From positions 1,550,001 to 1,614,000 of the forward strand of contig OZ006985.1 in the NCBI GenBank assembly GCA_963931165.1: DNA of 64,000 nt, given 5' to 3'. The notes under the pieces were generated by a model that worked only from the letters and a program-made list of their open reading frames with translations, was not told where the DNA came from and did no database searches. The position numbers were made by a program, and so were the translations under genes. Source of the DNA: Ornithoclostridium sp944380285. GTDB lineage: Bacteria > Bacillota > Clostridia > Christensenellales > UBA3700. Shown in pieces: positions 42,601-50,393 of the stretch; position 1 is the stretch's first letter, and every line of letters starts with the position of its first letter.

Positions 42601-43392
42601 GTATTTGTCCTTGCGCTTGGAATTGAACTTGGCGAACAGGCTCGTATAGAGGTCGAACGCCGCCTTCAAATGCGGATTTTGCGAATCTATCCTTATGTCG
42701 GTCAGTTCGGTCGCGAACGTCGTGTGACGGCAGTGATCGGACCAATAGGTGTCGATGACTTTGAGTTCGGTCTCGGACGGGTCGCGCCCCTCGCCCTTGA
42801 AGTAGTCGCGCACAAAGACGAGGTCGTCGACGCTCATCGCAAAGCCTGTCTTCGCGTGGTATGCGGCGACGTCCGGATCGCTCATCGCGACAAAGCCGTC
42901 GATCGTCGGCACCGTGGTCTGCGCCTCCGTCTTTTGGACGAGAGTGTCGGGAAGTTCCGCACTTCCCTCGCGGCTCTCGACGGGGTTGATGATGTACTTC
43001 TTGATCGCGTCGATGTGCTCGTCGCAGCCCTTGACCGCATAGACGGTCGCGCACTTGATCAGCGGTCTTTCTCCGGCGGAGAGCAGCTGTACGCACTGCA
43101 TCGCACTGTCCGCGCGCTGATCGTACTGTCCGGGCAGATATTCGACGATGATCGTCTTGTATCCGTCGAGCGGAGGGAGTTTGTCCTCGAACACGTCGTC
43201 GACGGGAGGCTCGCTGAAAATGGTCGCCTTTGCCTCGGCGAACAGTTCGGGATCGAGATCTTCGATGTCGTAGCGGATGAACTGTCTGACGTCCTCGCAA
43301 GCGAGCCCGAGCACTCCGGCGATGTCCGAACGGGTCTTTTGGGCGCCGACGTCCATGCCGCGCTTTTTCTCGACGAAAATTCTTTTGACCAT
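39667..43392 (-). CDS. purL: Phosphoribosylformylglycinamidine synthase, single-chain form
   Basis: This 1241-aa enzyme performs the fourth purine step (FGAR to FGAM) with its synthetase and glutaminase fused, where most Bacillota use separate PurS, PurL and PurQ. The ATP-grasp-like synthetase has YWSDHCRHTTF, KNETHNHPTEIEPFGG and TGSSKAHTEKSVEVCG. The C-terminal glutaminase starts near VPRVLIPAFPGTNCEDD, with the nucleophile Cys in LGICNGFQALIKLG and His in SHGEGRFV. It resembles the long Clostridia/Bacteroidetes-type clade. It is the last gene of the purine operon. Confidence 0.95.
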   Translation of the reverse strand: MVKRIFVEKKRGMDVGAQKTRSDIAGVLGLACEDVRQFIRYDIEDLDPELFAEAKATIFSEPPVDDVFEDKLPPLDGYKTIIVEYLPGQYDQRADSAMQCVQLLSAGERPLIKCATVYAVKGCDEHIDAIKKYIINPVESREGSAELPDTLVQKTEAQTTVPTIDGFVAMSDPDVAAYHAKTGFAMSVDDLVFVRDYFKGEGRDPSETELKVIDTYWSDHCRHTTFATELTDIRIDSQNPHLKAAFDLYTSLFAKFNSKRKDKYRCLMDIATIAVKELVSQGKLDNLDVSEEINACSVNVTVDVDGKPEEWLIMFKNETHNHPTEIEPFGGAATCLGGAIRDPLSGRAYVYQAMRVTGCADPNESIDKTLKGKLPQRVITKTAAAGYSSYGNQIGLATGLVHEMYDEGYKAKRLETGYVIGGVKKADVVRQRPVKGDVVILLGGDTGRDGCGGATGSSKAHTEKSVEVCGAEVQKGNPPTERKLQRLFRNPEASRLILKCNDFGAGGVSVAIGELADSLDIYLDRVPKKYDGLSGTELAISESQERMAVVVAASSVERFKQLAAEENLNATVVAEVTDTGSMRMYFAGRVIVDLKRSFLDTNGVKQRQSAHIVDAPKGYLDAPQKETAKAVESGDLDKALLGELKRLNVCSQKGMGEMFDSTIGARSVLMPFGGKYQLTPASVMAAKPPVKGETDTVTVSAFGCSPQLLEDSPFVGAIHSILTAASKLVASGVSVDTIRLSLQEFFMRLNKEPERWGQPLSALLGALYAQIGLGLGAIGGKDSMSGTFEHIDVPPTLICFGMGIYRASKLISNTFDGEGKVFALAMPRDGYGVPDFKKVLAIYSALHDAIDGGKVRSAGVVEEGGLVAGVVKSCFGNRVGVTFDKVSADMFAPRFGDIFFVADDACGLDKLGAKQVAVLGGRDIVLGGKRVTFDDAAAAFEGTLEKVYPTTAPAVGDAENFSARAGYCLRTAPAVAVPRVLIPAFPGTNCEDDTARAFERAGAKAKVFVIKNRSAADIQESVDALVKELDKSQILAFPGGFSGGDEPDGSGKFIATTFRNPAIAEAVMRLLYKRDGLALGICNGFQALIKLGLVPYGDIREQLADAPTLTFNNISRHVSTMVDIRVATDKSPWLSSVKVGDVFKVPVSHGEGRFVSGDAELDKLIAAGQVATQYVDLDGNATMVSPFNPNGSMCAIEGIISPDGRVLGKMGHAERLDDNLYRNVEGNYDMQLFKSGVKYFL

Positions 43393-43401
43393 GATTTCTC
43401 C

Positions 43402-44664
43402 TTACTTTTTGATGCCTATATCCGTGCGCCAGAATGCGCCGTCGAACTTGATCTTTTGTACGTTTGCGTACGCCTTGGCTCTCGCCGCGGCGATGTCCTT
43501 GCCGCGCGCGGTCACGCCTATGACCCTGCCGCCCGATGTGACGAGACGTCCGTCCTTGTCGAACGCGGTGCCCGCGTGATAGAGCGTGACGTCCTTGTCG
43601 ATGTCGCCGATCTCGATCGGCACGCCCTTTTTGTAGCTGCCGGGATAGCCGCCCGACGCGAGGATCACGCAGACCGCCGCCATGTCGTCCCACTCGATCT
43701 CGACTTCGCAAAGCCTCTCGTCGATGATAGCGTCGAAGATCTCGTAAAGATCGGTCTTGAGGCGCGGCAGCACGACTTGCGTCTCGGGGTCGCCGAAGCG
43801 CGCGTTGTATTCGAGCACCTTGACGCCGTCCGCGGTCAGCATCAATCCGAAATAGAGCACGCCCTTGAACGTGCGTCCCTCGGCGTTCATCGCCTTCATC
43901 GTCGGCAAAATGATGTTTGCCATTGTCTCGGCGGCGATGTCGTCCGTGTATGCCTGCGACGGCGAGAACGTGCCCATGCCGCCGGTGTTCGCGCCCTCGT
44001 CGTTGTCATAGGCGCGCTTGTGGTCCTGCGAGGACACCATCGGGACGATGGTCTTGCCGTCGGTGAACGCGAGCACGGACACCTCTTTGCCGGTCAAAAA
44101 TTCCTCGATGACGACGACGTTGCCCGCCGCCTTGAACTTTTTGTCGACCATCATCTCTTCGAGGGCTTCGAGCGCCTCTTTTTTGTCGTTGCAGATGATG
44201 ACGCCCTTGCCCAGCGCGAGCCCGTCCGCCTTGACGACGAGCGGATACTTCGCGCCCTCGGCATACTCGCACGCCGCCGCATAGTCGTCGAACTCGCGGT
44301 AGTCGGCGGTCGGGATGCCGTACTTTTTCATCAATTTTTTGGAGAACGCCTTGGACGCCTCGATGATAGCCGCATTCTTATGCGGACCGAACGCGCGGAA
44401 GCCGTTGCTCTCCAACATGTCGACCATGCCCATCGCGAGCGGGTCGTCGGGCGCGACCACCGTCATCACGATGTCGTCGTGTGCCTTGACGAACCCGAGC
44501 ACTCCTTCGAGGTCGGTCGCCGCGATCGGAGCGCACTCCGCGATCTCCGAAATGCCGGCGTTGCCGGGCAAACAATAGAGTTTGTCGACGTGTTTGCTCT
44601 TTGACAGCGCGAGACAGATCGCGTGTTCTCTGCCGCCGCCGCCCACTACGAGTACGCTTGCCAT
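43402..44664 (-). CDS. purD: Phosphoribosylamine-glycine ligase
   Basis: PurD (GAR synthetase) joins glycine to phosphoribosylamine with ATP, the second purine step. The 420-aa protein begins VLVVGGGGREHAICLAL. It has the ATP-grasp core PLVVKADGLALGKGVIIC and EEFLTGKEVSVLAFTDG, and EYNARFGDPETQVVLPRL near the catalytic end. Length is normal. It lies nine bases before purL and nine bases after purH. Confidence 0.97.
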   Translation of the reverse strand: MASVLVVGGGGREHAICLALSKSKHVDKLYCLPGNAGISEIAECAPIAATDLEGVLGFVKAHDDIVMTVVAPDDPLAMGMVDMLESNGFRAFGPHKNAAIIEASKAFSKKLMKKYGIPTADYREFDDYAAACEYAEGAKYPLVVKADGLALGKGVIICNDKKEALEALEEMMVDKKFKAAGNVVVIEEFLTGKEVSVLAFTDGKTIVPMVSSQDHKRAYDNDEGANTGGMGTFSPSQAYTDDIAAETMANIILPTMKAMNAEGRTFKGVLYFGLMLTADGVKVLEYNARFGDPETQVVLPRLKTDLYEIFDAIIDERLCEVEIEWDDMAAVCVILASGGYPGSYKKGVPIEIGDIDKDVTLYHAGTAFDKDGRLVTSGGRVIGVTARGKDIAAARAKAYANVQKIKFDGAFWRTDIGIKK

Positions 44665-44673
44665 ATGCCCTCC

Positions 44674-46212
44674 TCAGTGCTTGAAGTGGCGATCGCCGGT
44701 GAACACCATCGCGATGCCGTGTCTGTTGCACGCGTCGATGCTGAGCTGATCTTTTACGCTTCCGCCCGGCTGCATGATCGAAGTGATGCCCGCCGCAGCC
44801 GCCGCCTCGACGCAGTCGTCAAAGGGGAAGAATGCGTCGGACGCGAGCGCCGCGCCCTCTGTCGGGGTGAGCGAGTGCTCGATCGCCTGCTTGGTCGCCC
44901 AAATGCGGTTGACCTGTCCGCAGCCTATGCCCAGCGTGACCTTGTCCTTGGCGATGACGATCGCGTTGGACTTGGTGTGCTTGACGACCTTCATCGCGAA
45001 CGTCATGTCTTCCATCTGCTTTGCGGTCGCCTTCTTTTCGGTGACGGCGGTGACTTTGCCCTCTTCGACGACCATCTTGTCGTACTCCTGCACGAGCAAG
45101 CCGCCGAGCACCTTCTTCATGTCGTAGCAGCCGTCCGCGATAGGCGCGTTGATGGTCGGCAGTTCGAGCAAGCGGATGTTCTTTTTCTGTTCGAGGATCT
45201 CGAGCGCCTCTTTGCTGAACGACGGCGCGACGACTATCTCGATGAAGATCTCGTGGATCTGCTCGGCGGTCGCCTTGTCGATCTCGCGGTTGGAGGCGAT
45301 TATGCCGCCGAAAATGGACGTCGGGTCGGACGCGTAAGCCTTGCGGAACGCCTCGGAGATGCTCTCCGCGGACGCGACGCCGCACGGATTGGCGTGCTTG
45401 ACCGCGACGATTGTCGGCTCGTCGAACTCGCGAAGCAGGTCGAGCGCGCCGTTGGTGTCGTTGATGTTGTTGTAGGACAGCTCTTTGCCGTGCAGCTGTT
45501 TCGCCGCCGCGAGCGAGCCCGCGACCGTGAACGGCTCCTTGTAGAAGACGGCGTTCTGTCTCGGATTTTCGCCGTATCTCATCTCCTGCGCCTTGTCGAA
45601 CGCAAGAGTCAATTGCTCGGGGAACTCGATGCCCAGCTTGGAGCGCAGATAGTTGGCGATCAAGGTGTCATAGTAGGACGTGTGCTGATAGACCTTGTAC
45701 ATCAATCTGAACTTGGTCTCCTTGGTCACGCCGCCCGCTTTGAGCTCGTCCAGCACGACCGCATAGTCCGCCGGGTCGACGACGACCGCGACGTCCTGAT
45801 AGTTCTTCGCCGCGCTTCTGATCATCGTGGGTCCGCCGATGTCGATGTTCTCGATCGCCTCTTGCAGCTCGACGCCCGGCTTGCTGATCGTCGCCTTGAA
45901 CGGATAGAGATTGACCGCGACGACGTCGATCGGGACGATGTTCATCTTTTCGAGGAAAGCCATGTGTTCGGGGTTGCTCCTCATCGCGAGCAGTCCGGCG
46001 TGCACGTTGGGGTGCAGCGTCTTGACTCTGCCGTCGAGGCATTCGGGAAAGCCGGTGACCGACGAGATGTCGATCGCCTTTACGCCCGCGGCGTTGAGCG
46101 CCTTGAGCGTGCCGCCCGTCGAGACGACCTCAAAGCCGTTCTCTTCCAATCCCTTTGCGAATTCCACGATACCGGTCTTGTCCGATACGCTGATCAATGC
46201 TCTTTTCTTCAT
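44674..46212 (-). CDS. purH: Bifunctional AICAR transformylase/IMP cyclohydrolase
   Basis: PurH carries out the last two steps to IMP. The 512-aa protein has the cyclohydrolase domain first (ISVSDKTGIVEFAKGL, VTGFPECLDGRVKTLHP) and then the transformylase domain. That domain contains the catalytic Lys-His in VAVKHANPCGVAS and the DAFFPFDDCVEAAAAAGI and QPGGSVKDQLSI motifs. An 80-base gap containing a terminator separates it from purN upstream, so its expression may be tuned separately. Confidence 0.97.
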   Translation of the reverse strand: MKKRALISVSDKTGIVEFAKGLEENGFEVVSTGGTLKALNAAGVKAIDISSVTGFPECLDGRVKTLHPNVHAGLLAMRSNPEHMAFLEKMNIVPIDVVAVNLYPFKATISKPGVELQEAIENIDIGGPTMIRSAAKNYQDVAVVVDPADYAVVLDELKAGGVTKETKFRLMYKVYQHTSYYDTLIANYLRSKLGIEFPEQLTLAFDKAQEMRYGENPRQNAVFYKEPFTVAGSLAAAKQLHGKELSYNNINDTNGALDLLREFDEPTIVAVKHANPCGVASAESISEAFRKAYASDPTSIFGGIIASNREIDKATAEQIHEIFIEIVVAPSFSKEALEILEQKKNIRLLELPTINAPIADGCYDMKKVLGGLLVQEYDKMVVEEGKVTAVTEKKATAKQMEDMTFAMKVVKHTKSNAIVIAKDKVTLGIGCGQVNRIWATKQAIEHSLTPTEGAALASDAFFPFDDCVEAAAAAGITSIMQPGGSVKDQLSIDACNRHGIAMVFTGDRHFKH

Positions 46213-46274
46213 ATCTCACTCCGTAAATTATTGTTCTTAGTTTACGCGCACGCAGGCGCGTGTATCATCTTGTA

Positions 46275-46301
46275 TAAAAACGGGCAAGACGTCAGTCTTG
46301 C
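46275..46301 (-). terminator. Internal terminator overlapping the purN stop
   Basis: The minus strand reads GCAAGAC, loop TGAC, GTCTTGC (46301-46284), then CCGTTTTTAT. The purN TGA stop is the first three bases of the loop. It could reduce transcription of purH-purD-purL relative to purE-C-M-N. Confidence 0.7.
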
Positions 46302-46879
46302 TCGCAGAGAAACTTCACCGCGTACGGCAAAAGTTTGTGTTCCACTTTGAGGATGCGCGCCTGAAGCGTCTCGGGCGTGTCGCCCTCCTCCACTCGCACG
46401 CGCTGCTGAACGATGATCTCGCCCGTGTCCGTGCCCTCGTCGACAAAGTGCACGGTCGCGCCGCTGACCTTGTCGCCGCTTTTGAGCACGTCCTCGTGGA
46501 CGTGCAGCCCGTACATGCCCTTGCCGCAATGCAGCGGTATCAGCGAGGGGTGGATGTTGATCATCCTGCCTCGATACTTCGCGACCAGCTCCTTGGTGAC
46601 GATGCCGAGATAGCCGGCAAGCACGACGAGGTCGGGCTTGAAACCGTCCAGCCACTCGATCACCGCCCTGTCGCGCGCCGCCGCGTCCTTGCCGTATTGC
46701 GACAGCGCGAACACGCGCGCCGGTATGCCGTGCTTTGCCGCCCTTTCGAGCGCGTATGCGCCCGGCTTGCTCGACACGACGCAGACGACCTTCGCGTCGA
46801 CGAAACCGCTCTCGGTCGCGTCGATCACGCTCTGCATGTCCGAGCCCGAGCCGGAGACGAACACGGCTATCTTCTTCAT
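46292..46879 (-). CDS. purN: Phosphoribosylglycinamide formyltransferase
   Basis: PurN uses 10-formyl-tetrahydrofolate to make FGAR, the third purine step. The 195-aa protein has the N-terminal IAVFVSGSGSDMQSVIDA (usually SGxGSNLQ, here Asp for Asn), the catalytic MINIHPSLIP, HVHEDVLKSGDKVSGATVHF and the DTGEIIVQQ segment. It overlaps purM by four bases. Its stop codon is inside the loop of a terminator hairpin. Confidence 0.95.
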   Translation of the reverse strand: MKKIAVFVSGSGSDMQSVIDATESGFVDAKVVCVVSSKPGAYALERAAKHGIPARVFALSQYGKDAAARDRAVIEWLDGFKPDLVVLAGYLGIVTKELVAKYRGRMINIHPSLIPLHCGKGMYGLHVHEDVLKSGDKVSGATVHFVDEGTDTGEIIVQQRVRVEEGDTPETLQARILKVEHKLLPYAVKFLCEQD

Positions 46880-47892
46880 AGTTCGACGCCCTCTTTGTCG
46901 GTGACCTTGCCGATCACATACGCCTTTTCGCCCATCTCTTCGAGCGCCTTGACGACGCCGTCCTTGACGGACGGATCGACGGCGAGCACGAGACCGATGC
47001 CCATGTTGAAGGTGTTGTACATCTTGCGATCGTCGATGCCGGCGAGCTGTTGCAGCGCCTTGAAGACGTCGGGAAGAGGATAGGACTTGCGGTCGATCGC
47101 GATGCCCATCCCCCTGGGGATGATGCGCGGAATGTTCTCGATGAAGCCGCCGCCTGTGATGTGCGCGATGCCCTTGATCTCGAACTTCTCGATCAGCGAA
47201 AGCACCGTCTTGACATAGATCTTGGTCGGGGTCAAAACGACGTCCTTGGGCGCGCAGCCGAGCGTTTCGTTGTACTTGCTCAACGTCTCGATGTCCTCGC
47301 CGAACAGCTTGCGCACGAGCGAATAGCCGTTGCTGTGCACGCCGCTTGACGCGACGCCGATCAACGCGTCGCCCGGCTTGATGGTCTTGCCGTTGATGAT
47401 CTTGTTGCGCTTGACGATGCCGACCGCAAAGCCCGCGATGTCATACTCGTCCGCGGCATAAAAGCCGGGCATCTCGGCGGTCTCGCCGCCGATCAACGCG
47501 CAGCCCGCCTGACGGCAGCCGTCCGCGACGCCCTTGACGATCTGCGACACCTTGACGGGGTCGAGATGCGACAGCGCGATGTAGTCGAGGAACAACAGCG
47601 GCTTCGCGCCCTGGCAGACGATGTCGTTGACGCACATCGCGACCGCGTCGATGCCGACGGTGTCGTGCTTGTCGAGGACGAACGCATATTTGAGCTTTGT
47701 GCCGACGCCGTCGGTGCCGGCGACGAGGCAGTCCCCGTCCTCTTTGTCGTCGAGCGCATAAAAGCCGCCGAAGCTGCCGAGGTCGCCCAAAACGCTGTCG
47801 TTGTAGGTGGTCTTGACGTATTGCTTCATGAGACGGACCGCCTCATAGCCTCTCTCTACGTCAACGCCCGCACTCTTGTAATCGATAGCCAT
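46876..47892 (-). CDS. purM: Phosphoribosylformylglycinamidine cyclo-ligase
   Basis: PurM (AIR synthetase) closes the imidazole ring, the fifth purine step. The 338-aa protein has DYKSAGVDVERGYEAVRLMK, the dimer glycine-rich GTDGVGTKLKYAF, CVNDIVCQGAKPLLFLDY and ALIGGETAEMPGFY, all diagnostic. Length is normal. It follows purC by 36 bases. In many Bacillota purF lies directly before purM; it is absent here. Confidence 0.97.
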   Translation of the reverse strand: MAIDYKSAGVDVERGYEAVRLMKQYVKTTYNDSVLGDLGSFGGFYALDDKEDGDCLVAGTDGVGTKLKYAFVLDKHDTVGIDAVAMCVNDIVCQGAKPLLFLDYIALSHLDPVKVSQIVKGVADGCRQAGCALIGGETAEMPGFYAADEYDIAGFAVGIVKRNKIINGKTIKPGDALIGVASSGVHSNGYSLVRKLFGEDIETLSKYNETLGCAPKDVVLTPTKIYVKTVLSLIEKFEIKGIAHITGGGFIENIPRIIPRGMGIAIDRKSYPLPDVFKALQQLAGIDDRKMYNTFNMGIGLVLAVDPSVKDGVVKALEEMGEKAYVIGKVTDKEGVEL

Positions 47893-47928
47893 ATCTCTCC
47901 TTTTGCCGCGGCGCGGCGGGGACGGAAC

Positions 47929-48636
47929 TCACTCCAATCCCATTCTCTTCTTGATCTCTCTGTAACCCTTGTCGACGTCGTCGAGGTCTCTTCTGAACCT
48001 GTCCTTGTCCAACTTCTCGCCCGTCTTGGCGTCCCAGAAGCGGCAGGTGTCGGGCGAAATTTCGTCCGCGAGGATGATGTCGCCGTGGAAACGGCCGAAC
48101 TCCAGCTTGAAGTCTACCAAGATGATGCCGACCTCTTTGAAGTAGTCGGACAAAATGTCGTTGACTTTGAGCGCCATCGCCTTGATCTTGTCGATCTCTT
48201 CGGGGGTCGCAAGACCGAGCGCAAGCACTTGGGAATCGTTGATCATCGGGTCGCCGAGGTCGTCGTTCTTGTAGCTGAACTCGAGCGACGGAGCTTTGAG
48301 CGCGGTGCCCTCTTTGACGCCGAACCTCTTAGAGAAGCTGCCGGCGGCGATGTTGCGGACGATGACCTCGAGGGGGACGATCTCCACCTTTTTGACAAAG
48401 GTCTCGCGCTCGTTGATCTGCTCGACGTAGTGCGTCTTTACGCCCTTGGATTCGAGCAGGCGGAACAGATGGTTGCTGCAGACGTTGTTGACCTCGCCCT
48501 TGCCCTTGATCGTGCCCTTTTTGAGCCCGTTGAACGCGGTCGCGTCATCCTTGTAGGAGACGAGCACGACGTCCGGATCGGTCGTGAGATAGACCTTTTT
48601 GGCTTTGCCTTCGTAAAGCTGGGTTGTCCTTTCCAT
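47929..48636 (-). CDS. purC: Phosphoribosylaminoimidazole-succinocarboxamide synthase
   Basis: PurC (SAICAR synthetase) adds aspartate to CAIR. The 235-aa protein begins QLYEGKAKKVYLTTDPDVV, and contains VPLEVIVRNIAAGSFSKRFG, the DFKLEFG motif and LADEISPDTCRFWD. The ATG at 48636 is two bases after the purE stop with AAAGGAG upstream. A TTG two codons earlier would lie inside purE and is less likely. Confidence 0.97.
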   Translation of the reverse strand: MERTTQLYEGKAKKVYLTTDPDVVLVSYKDDATAFNGLKKGTIKGKGEVNNVCSNHLFRLLESKGVKTHYVEQINERETFVKKVEIVPLEVIVRNIAAGSFSKRFGVKEGTALKAPSLEFSYKNDDLGDPMINDSQVLALGLATPEEIDKIKAMALKVNDILSDYFKEVGIILVDFKLEFGRFHGDIILADEISPDTCRFWDAKTGEKLDKDRFRRDLDDVDKGYREIKKRMGLE

Positions 48637-48638
48637 AA

Positions 48639-49130
48639 TCAATTCAACTCCTTTTGTAATTGTGCGTCGTCACGGCTGATCTTTTGCGCCATTTCGACCT
48701 TGTAATTTTTCATCTTTTCAAGCAATTCGGGGTATTTGAGCGACAGCATCTGCACCGCCAAAAGCCCTGCGTTCTGCGCGCCGTTGATCGCCACGCACGC
48801 GACCGGGATGCCGCTCGGCATCTGCACCATCGAAAGCAAGCTGTCCAGCCCGTCCATCGTACTGCTCTTGATCGGCAGACCGATGACCGGCAGCGGCGTG
48901 TATGCCGCGATCACTCCGCCGAGATGCGCCGCCTTGCCCGCCGCGCAAATGAACACTTCGACGCCGTTTTGCTCCGCGCTCTTCGCATAGTCATGCGCGA
49001 GGTCGGGCGTGCGGTGTGCGGAGATGACCCTGACGTCCGTCTCCACTCCGAACGATTTGAGGACGTCGATCGCGGGTCTGACCGCTTCGAAGTCGCTTTT
49101 GCTTCCCATGATGACAGCAACTTTTGCCAT
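48639..49130 (-). CDS. purE: N5-carboxyaminoimidazole ribonucleotide mutase
   Basis: PurE converts N5-CAIR to CAIR in purine synthesis. The 163-aa protein begins KVAVIMGSKSDFEAVRPA and has the class I motifs VISAHRTPDLAHDYA, the FICAAGKAAHLGGVIAAYT stretch and a GIPVACVAINGAQNAGLLA segment near the C-terminus. It is the first gene of the purine operon, behind a clear promoter. purK, the usual N5-CAIR partner, is not in the window. Confidence 0.97.
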   Translation of the reverse strand: MAKVAVIMGSKSDFEAVRPAIDVLKSFGVETDVRVISAHRTPDLAHDYAKSAEQNGVEVFICAAGKAAHLGGVIAAYTPLPVIGLPIKSSTMDGLDSLLSMVQMPSGIPVACVAINGAQNAGLLAVQMLSLKYPELLEKMKNYKVEMAQKISRDDAQLQKELN

Positions 49131-49151
49131 AAAAACTCCTTAAAACTTTCG

Positions 49152-49212
49152 CGGGCGGTACCCGCCCGATTTCCGTTATGTAAATGATAGCACAACGGGC
49201 GCGGATTTTCAA
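49152..49212 (-). promoter_or_regulatory. purE operon promoter and leader hairpin
   Basis: On the minus strand TTGAAA (49212-49207), a 17-base spacer and TATCAT (49189-49184). The short leader has a 7-bp hairpin (CGGGCGG/CCGCCCG, 49152-49168) before AAGGAG. I see no purine riboswitch aptamer in the leader. Confidence 0.75.
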
Positions 49213-49316
49213 GAATTTTGACCGTTATTTTGATATAAAAAATACGCGCAGACGACGCCGCCCGACAATAAGCGCGGAATACGCACACACAGCCCCAAAT
49301 GCCGTTTTTGAGGCAC

Positions 49317-49357
49317 TTATCCACATACTTATCCACACTATGCCCTGTTTATCCACA
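49317..49357 (+). promoter_or_regulatory. Cluster of three perfect DnaA boxes
   Basis: TTATCCACA occurs at 49317-49325, 49329-49337 and 49349-49357, all in the same orientation. A one-mismatch copy TTTTCCACA is at 49454-49462. They lie 105-145 bp upstream of the purE -35 box and downstream of the esterase gene. The rest of the 351-bp gap (49131-49481) holds the purE promoter and no gene. Three exact copies in 41 bp is far from chance. This is a DnaA-binding site candidate outside a recognisable dnaA-dnaN locus. Confidence 0.82.
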
Positions 49358-49481
49358 CCGAAATACGCAAAAATACACTTTTTTACATCGACCGCGTTCC
49401 GCTCGAAAAAGCGTTTATCGCACACGGATGTACGGAAAAACGCGGCGGAGGAATTTTCCACATCCAGCCGCCGCGGCGGCG

Positions 49482-50393
49482 TCAGAGCGCTCCCGTCGAG
49501 CGCAGAAAAGCGGCGACGTCGGCAAATACGCGTTTGCTCTCTTTGAGAAAGGGCGCAAACAACATAAAGTCGTGGAAAAGTCCGTCCGCGACCGTCAGCC
49601 GCACGGGAACTTTGCCGCGCTCCGCCGCCGCAGCGATCATTTCGGCGTCGCTCTCGGATGTCTCGTATCCCCCGACATACACCGCGATAGGCGGAAGTCC
49701 CTTGAGATCGCCGAAGACGGGCGACAGGTACGGATCGGTCGGAGGCGTACCGCCGCAGTAGGCGGGCACGCGCCTCAGCCGCGCGCCGTGTACGGACGCG
49801 CTCATATGGTAAGGCAGCCCGTATATCGGGTCTTTGTGCGCGTTGCGGAGATAGGATTCGCCGCTTGCCGAAAAATCGCAAAACGGCGAAAAGGCGATCA
49901 ATGCGTACGGCGCCGCTCTGCCCGCGTCGCGCAGTTTCATACAAGAAGCAAACATGAGCGCGGCGCCCAAACTGTCGCCTATCGCGGCAAAACAGCCGAG
50001 AGGTTTGACTTCGGCTATCGCGTCGAGCGCGGCGAGGCAGTCGTCGAGCAACGCAGGATGCACGAGATCGCCGCCTGTGCGGCAGTCTATCGACCACACC
50101 TCGGCGCACAGCCTGTCGGCGTACAGTTCGGCGACCGATCGGTAAAAACCTGCGAGAGGCTGTGTCCTGCCCCCGCCGTGGAAGTGTATCAACCTGACCG
50201 AAAACTTTTCGGGAGTCAGGATCTCGACCTTGACGGCGCCGGCTTCGATCGTCGACAGCGTCATACCGTCGGGCGGTTCATAGGGACGTCGGCGCTGTTT
50301 GACCGACTCGGACAGCGAGCCGCATTTTTTCCTGCGGGGGTATGTTAAAAGCCTTATCGCGGCTCCGATCAGCCGCGCGCCCAAAGACCTCAT
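49482..50393 (-). CDS. Alpha/beta hydrolase (HSL-type esterase family)
   Basis: A 303-aa alpha/beta hydrolase of the hormone-sensitive-lipase-like group. It has the oxyanion-hole HFHGGGRTQP, the nucleophile elbow GDSLGAALMF, and a C-terminal DGLFHDFMLF carrying the likely catalytic His. The acid is probably Asp in SESDAEM. No signal peptide is seen. The ATG at 50393 overlaps the upstream kinase gene by ATGA; a longer upstream reading is the shadow of that gene. Substrate unknown, probably short-chain esters. Confidence 0.82.
   Translation of the reverse strand: MRSLGARLIGAAIRLLTYPRRKKCGSLSESVKQRRRPYEPPDGMTLSTIEAGAVKVEILTPEKFSVRLIHFHGGGRTQPLAGFYRSVAELYADRLCAEVWSIDCRTGGDLVHPALLDDCLAALDAIAEVKPLGCFAAIGDSLGAALMFASCMKLRDAGRAAPYALIAFSPFCDFSASGESYLRNAHKDPIYGLPYHMSASVHGARLRRVPAYCGGTPPTDPYLSPVFGDLKGLPPIAVYVGGYETSESDAEMIAAAAERGKVPVRLTVADGLFHDFMLFAPFLKESKRVFADVAAFLRSTGAL

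Noticed and set aside
49131..49212. Purine riboswitch upstream of purE
   Set aside because: The leader is only about 50 nt from the -10 box and contains a single short hairpin, with no conserved guanine or adenine aptamer core.
49131..49481. Chromosomal replication origin at the DnaA-box cluster
   Set aside because: No dnaA, dnaN, rpmH or gidB gene is near, no AT-rich unwinding region or DnaA-trio is obvious, and genes on both sides run in the same direction. A DnaA-binding site is supported; an origin is not.
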